This document shows, piece by piece, positions 58,762 through 64,000 of a stretch of DNA of 64,000 nucleotides (the stretch's first letter is position 1; every line of letters begins with the position of its first letter). The notes below the pieces were generated by a model. That model was not told the DNA's origin and ran no database searches. It saw only the letters and a program-made list of their open reading frames with translations. Location: the NCBI RefSeq assembly GCF_964204645.1, contig NC_134030.1, forward strand, positions 10,662,278-10,726,277, read 5' to 3'. The DNA is from Tubulanus polymorphus (Eukaryota > Nemertea > Palaeonemertea > Tubulaniformes > Tubulanidae). A program made the position numbers and the translations under genes.

Positions 58762-59219
58762 TTTTAGGCTCCTGAATCAAAACGTTATCACATGACCAAC
58801 CAAATATAGTAAAAGAACAAACAAATAACACAGCTATAAGATGTACGGAAAATACGTAATGGATGGGGAGGAACCCCTTGAAGAAATGTTCGTTTTCCTT
58901 TGAGGTGACGGTACTCATTGGCAACATGCTTAGAAACCACCACGATTCATAAAAATGTGTCTATACAGTACCGAGACAGGTAGAAGAAAAAACATATCAA
59001 AATTATCATGTGATGAGAAGCCAAAAAAGATTCTCTGTTGTTCTTGTAGGGAAAACGTCCAGTTGACATCAAATTTGTCGACTCCAAAACTTTCGCGTCA
59101 TGTTCCGAGACGTCATTATTAAGGTGGGATATATTCCGAGGATTCCACGCGATATGAGAACGAACAACTCTTAAGTACAGAAAAAAAGACGTTTTAATAA
59201 TACTGCATAATGTCATTTC
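58762..59219. other. Intergenic; no gene recognised
   Basis: No supported gene or repeat apart from its borders. Confidence 0.45.
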
Positions 59220-59570
59220 TGAAGCGCAATGCTCCTTATAAAAGTCCAAATGTGCTACTCCTAGAAACTATGTAGCTAGCACGGAATAGAACAGTTTTTA
59301 GTATCGGCTTGAATGTATCGAAAGACATTGGGTCTGGTATGTCCGCAAGAAGGTTATTCGACAGATTGGGAACATATGTGGAGAATGCTCTACTACCATA
59401 CGAAGACTAGCGGAAAATAGGAACAACCAGTCTCTCCTGAATAGCAGAACGTAAGGTCTGTTAGTCCGGTTAAGTATGAAGGAGCCTGATGATTCAGTGC
59501 TTTAAGGTTTACGTTGCAACCTTAAACTGGATTATTGCAAAAACGGTAGCCAGTGAAGGCGCTGAAGAGC
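59220..59570 (-). mobile_element. LINE ORF2 C-terminal remnant
   Basis: Minus strand: NVNLKALNHQAPSYLTGLTD, then after a frameshift AFSTYVPNLSNNLLADIPDP and FDTFKPILKTVLFRA. This is the usual end of a CR1/L2-like ORF2. Decayed. A shorter copy lies at 53035-53098. Confidence 0.7.
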
Positions 59571-59604
59571 TGGAATCTTGTTTTCATCAACAAAAAAAAG
59601 AATA

Positions 59605-62253
59605 TTAGATTTTGGAAATAGTTGATAATCGACTAACAGGCGTGTCGGTAGTTGATGATTTCGATCGTTTTGCGGAACGAAGAATTCCGTACAGTCGTAA
59701 TATCTGTTTACTGCAACAGAAAATGAGAGCGATCAATACACCTTGGGAACTGTTAACAGCTACCACTAAATACAACAACGCCGGTACAGATTTCAAGAAT
59801 TGCGTAAAGAAAAGCAGAATCCACGAAACACCGAATAAAACCGAAAGCTTTGCAACCGGTATGTAAAGATGGCTTCCGATATTTGACGAAACGATCCTTT
59901 TTTGTAGCTTTGTAGTGTTACACAGAGCGTGGCATATCAAAATCATAGCCGCGAAATTGAAAACGCATATCAAAGCGACCGGGACGAAGAACGCGATGAT
60001 TTTGGACTTTTGATCGACAAGCCAACAAGCCGCTCGCTCAGGGGCCATGTACATGCGCCACGGAAATTCCAGGATGGCGAAATCTAGCGCTAGAAACATC
60101 GCCACCAATACAGCTGGAACTCCCCAAGCATAGACGGAATATTTTACCAGTTTAAGCGTATTTTTACCGGGACTATGGGGGGCCAGCCGCACGAAAGTTC
60201 GGGACGTGTCGAAACTTATAGCGTTCATCCAGAAAAACGAAACAAGTTGAAAATAATGAGTGACGATAGCAACAGCAGTACAAACGTGCCCGCTTTCTAC
60301 GACTAATCGTTGAAAGGCTACGAAAGTATAGAGTGTTGTACCGGCGGCCATTGAAGCCATAAGCTGCATTAAACACAAACCTGGTAAATTTCTCAGTACA
60401 CTGTATTGGCAATAGGTAGCGAAGGTTATTGTCAGACCGACAAGCGATAGACTACTTAGAATCGCGTTTATAGTTTCTTCAATCTTAGTTGACGAATCGT
60501 AAAAACAAACGAGTGCCAAATTAGATCCGTTTTCGGTTCCATTGATTATCTTATACTCGCCGATTTGGAAGTCATGTGGTTTGTTGTTAAACAAAGTGTT
60601 GATTGTATTTCTGTTGTTAAATGTGAAATCTGTAACATTGAATCTATTTTGGCATTTGAACCGAGCGCACGTGGTCAATTCAGTGCCCAAAGGCCCGTCC
60701 CTCTTACCCCAGAGCCGTAAGAAGATACCATTTTCAACTATACCCGGAGTCAAATTATCGTTATACAAATTGACGTAATCGGTATCATTGATAACGTCGA
60801 TTGAATATTGATTAGGCTCGTGAGTCACCAATCTTCGTGTAGAACAAACGGTGACGTCAGGAATTTGATGGTTTTGCAAACGGCTTTCGAGAATTTCCAT
60901 ATTTGGACAATCTTCATCCGACTGAAAAACCGACTTGTTGTTCAACATTTCCAAAAGTGATTTCAGCGAAATCGACACTTCAATATCAAACTGAACGGAA
61001 TAGAATCGTCGAAATGAGCAAAATTTGGATGGCATCGAATAATTCGTCATCAAATTCTCAAAATTAGTAAAGCTTTTGACATCACCACCCATAGACAATG
61101 CGATATGCAACACAGTCTTCTCTACGCTCTGCTTTAAACACGCATTTACCACAGAATCTTTTAACTTCACATGCCTACATGTTGTGTCGTTTGGCCAACG
61201 CGTCACCATTATTTGTAAATGTACATATACCAATTGAAACGGTTTTTTGTTAGCCTGGACGCATTTAGACATCAGTCGCTCGTATTTCTGCCCGATAGGA
61301 CAAACATCAAAACTCTGGTCGCCGACATTTATCTGAACATTCCCCGTGCCTGCTGATAAATCAAACATGTAAGATAAGGTTCCGAATTGTAATTTACCAA
61401 CTACCTTAGCAAACGGGGGCTGAGGGCATTGTAAGATTTTTGATTGAAGGAAATATATATTGGTCAAATTCCCATTACAAATCAAACAATGCATGTTACG
61501 ATACTTTCGATTAGTCTGACTTATAGTAACTGGTGATAGGTATTTTGTGCACAGATTCCTGGAGAGCGTATCGAGTCTGATATCTGCCGCACGCCTGTAA
61601 TATTGTGACGATTCACTAGACGGACAACTAGAGACAGTTTTCGGTTTGCATTTTACAAGAAGATTCTTAGCAGAAGTAATCAAAAACAATTTACAGGAAC
61701 TGTTCAGCAAATATTCGAGAAGCCCGTCGCGGAATCTCGGTGCGTTGACGACCGACACGTTTTTCGGACATTTGCTCTTAAATCGAATCGCTTTCGCCGA
61801 ATTAACGTCGAAACCGTGACACATTAAACAAAACACATTCTTAAATACGAATTGGTCTTTGTAATTTACAAATAATCTATCGCGCATATTTTCATCACCT
61901 TTAGATTCGTCAGTTTTCTGGCATCGTTGCACGACTTCACTCGTAACGTTCGAATTAAGTGGGCATCTCGAAACCGTCCAGTAATAGTAGTCTGCGAGTG
62001 CCTTTTTGTGAACGGGATTCGATGTACACGTGATGTAATCATCTAAAAAATGTGTGTTCCCGGACGCAGTGGCTGCAGAAACACAGCAAGTTCCCATCAA
62101 TTTACATAGCGTGTCCTTGGAACAGACGGTATCGGTTTCACGACAAAATCCATAAGGTTCTTTCAGTGACCTGTGTCTTTCCTTTTGAATAAGTTCTATA
62201 ATTGACCGCTGCCCTAAAACCGATAGAATACAACGTATCAACGATATTCTCAT
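59605..62253 (-). CDS. Methuselah-like (family B/adhesion-type) 7TM receptor
   Basis: A single exon of 882 codons, ATG at 62253. About 590 N-terminal residues form a Cys-rich extracellular part with paired motifs such as CLMCHG and CLICNG and many N-glycosylation sites. From about residue 593 the seven-helix region follows: LPGLCLMQLMASMAAG (TM2), HYFQLVSFFWMNAISFDTSR (TM3, the Methuselah/secretin-like signature), YAWGVPAVLVA (TM4), IIAFFVPVALICVFNF (TM5), SVLFGVSWILLFFTQF (TM6). No clear GPS cleavage motif. The tail is short and Ser/Thr-rich. Ligand and role unknown. The N-terminal hydrophobic stretch is weak for a signal peptide, and TTTTAG/GGCAGC at about 62210 could be an acceptor, so a further 5' exon is possible. 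Confidence 0.88.
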   Translation of the reverse strand: MRISLIRCILSVLGQRSIIELIQKERHRSLKEPYGFCRETDTVCSKDTLCKLMGTCCVSAATASGNTHFLDDYITCTSNPVHKKALADYYYWTVSRCPLNSNVTSEVVQRCQKTDESKGDENMRDRLFVNYKDQFVFKNVFCLMCHGFDVNSAKAIRFKSKCPKNVSVVNAPRFRDGLLEYLLNSSCKLFLITSAKNLLVKCKPKTVSSCPSSESSQYYRRAADIRLDTLSRNLCTKYLSPVTISQTNRKYRNMHCLICNGNLTNIYFLQSKILQCPQPPFAKVVGKLQFGTLSYMFDLSAGTGNVQINVGDQSFDVCPIGQKYERLMSKCVQANKKPFQLVYVHLQIMVTRWPNDTTCRHVKLKDSVVNACLKQSVEKTVLHIALSMGGDVKSFTNFENLMTNYSMPSKFCSFRRFYSVQFDIEVSISLKSLLEMLNNKSVFQSDEDCPNMEILESRLQNHQIPDVTVCSTRRLVTHEPNQYSIDVINDTDYVNLYNDNLTPGIVENGIFLRLWGKRDGPLGTELTTCARFKCQNRFNVTDFTFNNRNTINTLFNNKPHDFQIGEYKIINGTENGSNLALVCFYDSSTKIEETINAILSSLSLVGLTITFATYCQYSVLRNLPGLCLMQLMASMAAGTTLYTFVAFQRLVVESGHVCTAVAIVTHYFQLVSFFWMNAISFDTSRTFVRLAPHSPGKNTLKLVKYSVYAWGVPAVLVAMFLALDFAILEFPWRMYMAPERAACWLVDQKSKIIAFFVPVALICVFNFAAMILICHALCNTTKLQKRIVSSNIGSHLYIPVAKLSVLFGVSWILLFFTQFLKSVPALLYLVVAVNSSQGVLIALIFCCSKQILRLYGILRSAKRSKSSTTDTPVSRLSTISKI

Positions 62254-62607
62254 TCAACGCGAAAAGAAACACTTTTTACGAAATAAATTTTTAAAAACAT
62301 CTAGAAAATACTAGCATTATGAAACAAATGGCGGCGAAGAAAATCTTTTGAAAGCAACAATAAATTCCAAATACATATTGAACATTACCTTTGATATGAC
62401 TGCACTCGAAATAAATAAATATCACTAGAAACCGAATTGAATCCATATTTCACAGATTCGGCTCAGACTTCAAACAGATCTGGTGGTTTGAATGAAATAT
62501 ATTTGCGACAGTACTGTAACTGTTAACAACAGAGTTTTGTCCATCAAATACGTACAAAGAACCAGTTCGTAAGAGGAAAATGCTTGACATTTGAAAAGCT
62601 AACAGTT

Positions 62608-62935
62608 TTAAAATGTTCCTATACAGTCGCTTGTTCGATGATTGTACGTGTTCAGAAATTTGGCTTGTCGTGCACAACAGTCAAACTCGAAGTTTCGAAC
62701 AACGGTTGAAATTTGCTGTGGCATCGTTCCCCTTTGCAAGTTGTCAGAGTCGTTTTTGACGAACAAAACTGTGCAACGAATGGTTTCATTTATTACGATC
62801 TCGAGTATTTGTTTTCCATCAGTCGCCCGAATTTGAAATTCAGAAAACCGTTTACTTTTTGCACACGGCACTTCAAATATTGGTTTTGTCATCGTCTGTT
62901 CGTCTGGGTGGGTTTGTGAATTTATGAGCAAATAT
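62608..62935 (-). CDS. Possible terminal exon of an unknown gene
   Basis: Minus strand: a strong acceptor (GTGTCTTTTTTAG) at 62936 opens a 328-bp frame to a TAA at 62608. It encodes TKPIFEVPCAKSKRFSEFQI, IVINETIRCTVLFVKNDSDN and NFEFDCCARQAKFLN, with an N-glycosylation site and several Cys, so extracellular-like. An internal ATG (TMTKP) could also be a start. No family recognised. It is 355 bp upstream of the Methuselah-like receptor on the same strand and could alternatively be part of its 5' region. Confidence 0.35.
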
Positions 62936-63675
62936 CTAAAAAAGACACCGTTTCATCGGAGGAAAGTTTTTAGTAACAAAATAAACATTCTCGAAAGATA
63001 CTCTAAATTCATTCCATAACTATTCCGTCATTCACGGTGGTTTTGTTTTCGAAGTTCTGCAGTGTTTAGTTTTTCAGCGTTTACTCTCTAAAAGCCATAG
63101 AATTAGATGGAGAGGTTAAAACATCATGGATTTTCAGCGCTTTCAACTCTACGTTTCTACATGAGAGGAAGATGAATGTTTGTATTTGAAATATGGGCGG
63201 CTGATTCGAGCCATTGTAAAAAGAAAAACAAAACATATTCCATGTTCAGGTCGACTTGGTCGTTTTTAGTTACAACGTGCTGGTCCTTTTTTCGTTGTTA
63301 ATACTGTGTTAGAAAGAACACTTAGTTTGAACGTGGCGTTAATATGACGGCAGCTCCCCGACATCCAATATGAAAATACGCAACCTCCCTTACTCGGACA
63401 AGTTTGGACCGACAAAAAAAGAAAGTAAGAAGTAAATTTCTGAACATAATATGTCAACTCGACATAAAATCGGCAAAACATTTTCTAAAGTATAACGGTA
63501 CCAGAAAATAGATCTAAAGAACACAACGTACTTTGATACCCTATGGACTATAATATCACCATCATTCTATGGACACAGGGTCACTTACCGAATTACCGAA
63601 TCGGGGATGAATTTAGTAAAGTAACGCATAGCGATCAGAACATTTCTATAGAATTTCATTTAGTCTATCATTATC
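62936..63675. other. Intergenic; no gene recognised
   Basis: No supported coding or repeat signal. Confidence 0.45.
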
Positions 63676-63691
63676 ATTATCATTATCATCA

Positions 63692-63724
<33 letters not shown>
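63676..63724. repeat. (ATT)n/(ATC)n microsatellite
   Basis: TATCATTATCATTATCATCA runs into about 10 ATT units. Confidence 0.9.
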
Positions 63725-63725
<1 letters not shown>

Positions 63726-64000
63726 GCCTCGGTTTAAACGATAGGACGCCACTGTGTTAGGGTCAAGGTTATCGTTTCGATATCGATGTTCGCTGTAGAA
63801 ATTCTGAAGAAGCGTTCATCCATTTTCTCCACCAAATTCATCTCTGCGATCAGTTCGGAGAAATAAACTCACTGAGAAAAAAACAACAAAACGACTCAGA
63901 TTCGAGAAATAGTGGCTCAGAATTATCTTAATTTAGAGGTCGAAACCTTTCACGAATTGATTTTGAGCATTCCTTACAACGTGTTTTGGCAAAAAGTAAA

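Overview
The window is eukaryotic and looks like a marine invertebrate, plausibly a lophotrochozoan (inference). Genes are split by many GT-AG introns. Intronless rhodopsin-like and Methuselah-like receptors occur in several copies. The non-coding DNA is crowded with MITEs, foldback elements, CR1/L2-like LINE fragments and a Penelope-like element with a hammerhead motif. No bacterial features (operons, Shine-Dalgarno sites) are present.

Layout. 1-8.7 kb is repeat-rich and has no convincing gene: a foldback element (510-925), a LINE 3' end (about 4170-4460) and a 1.75-kb element with about 500-bp inverted termini (6297-8046). At 8872-9669 (minus) lies a two-exon gene for a small secreted peptide precursor. 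At 10.8-13.3 kb a LINE fragment is followed by an intronless class A GPCR (minus). 14.3-16.6 kb holds pogo-like and Harbinger-like MITEs.

16824-41498 (minus) is one gene, separase, the cohesin-cleaving protease. I rebuilt 25 coding exons with matching phases (2298 codons plus stop), including the His/Cys catalytic exon and an EIMR motif like the vertebrate autocleavage site. One intron contains a broken copy of the 12-13 kb GPCR; others carry MITEs, LINE and SINE remnants. Head-to-head with separase is a tentative two-exon plus-strand gene (41914-44367).

44.4-62.3 kb is a receptor-rich, duplicated region: a GPCR remnant next to a decayed Penelope-like element (46.5-48.9 kb), an intact class A GPCR (49052-50209), a second GPCR remnant interrupted by a foldback element (53.5-54.9 kb), a secreted orphan protein (55357-56031) and a Methuselah-like 7TM receptor (59605-62253). 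Blocks around 45.6/53.1 kb and 50.7/56.4 kb are paralogous, so the region grew by local duplication and was then invaded by transposons.

Most unusual content: foldback elements (510-925, 53580-54398, 57193-58420) that share TAYGG termini, 6-bp target duplications and arrays of short internal palindromes. In two of them the array is made of TTTTGGCGC half-sites that match the E2F consensus. An empty site for one insertion lies in the same window.
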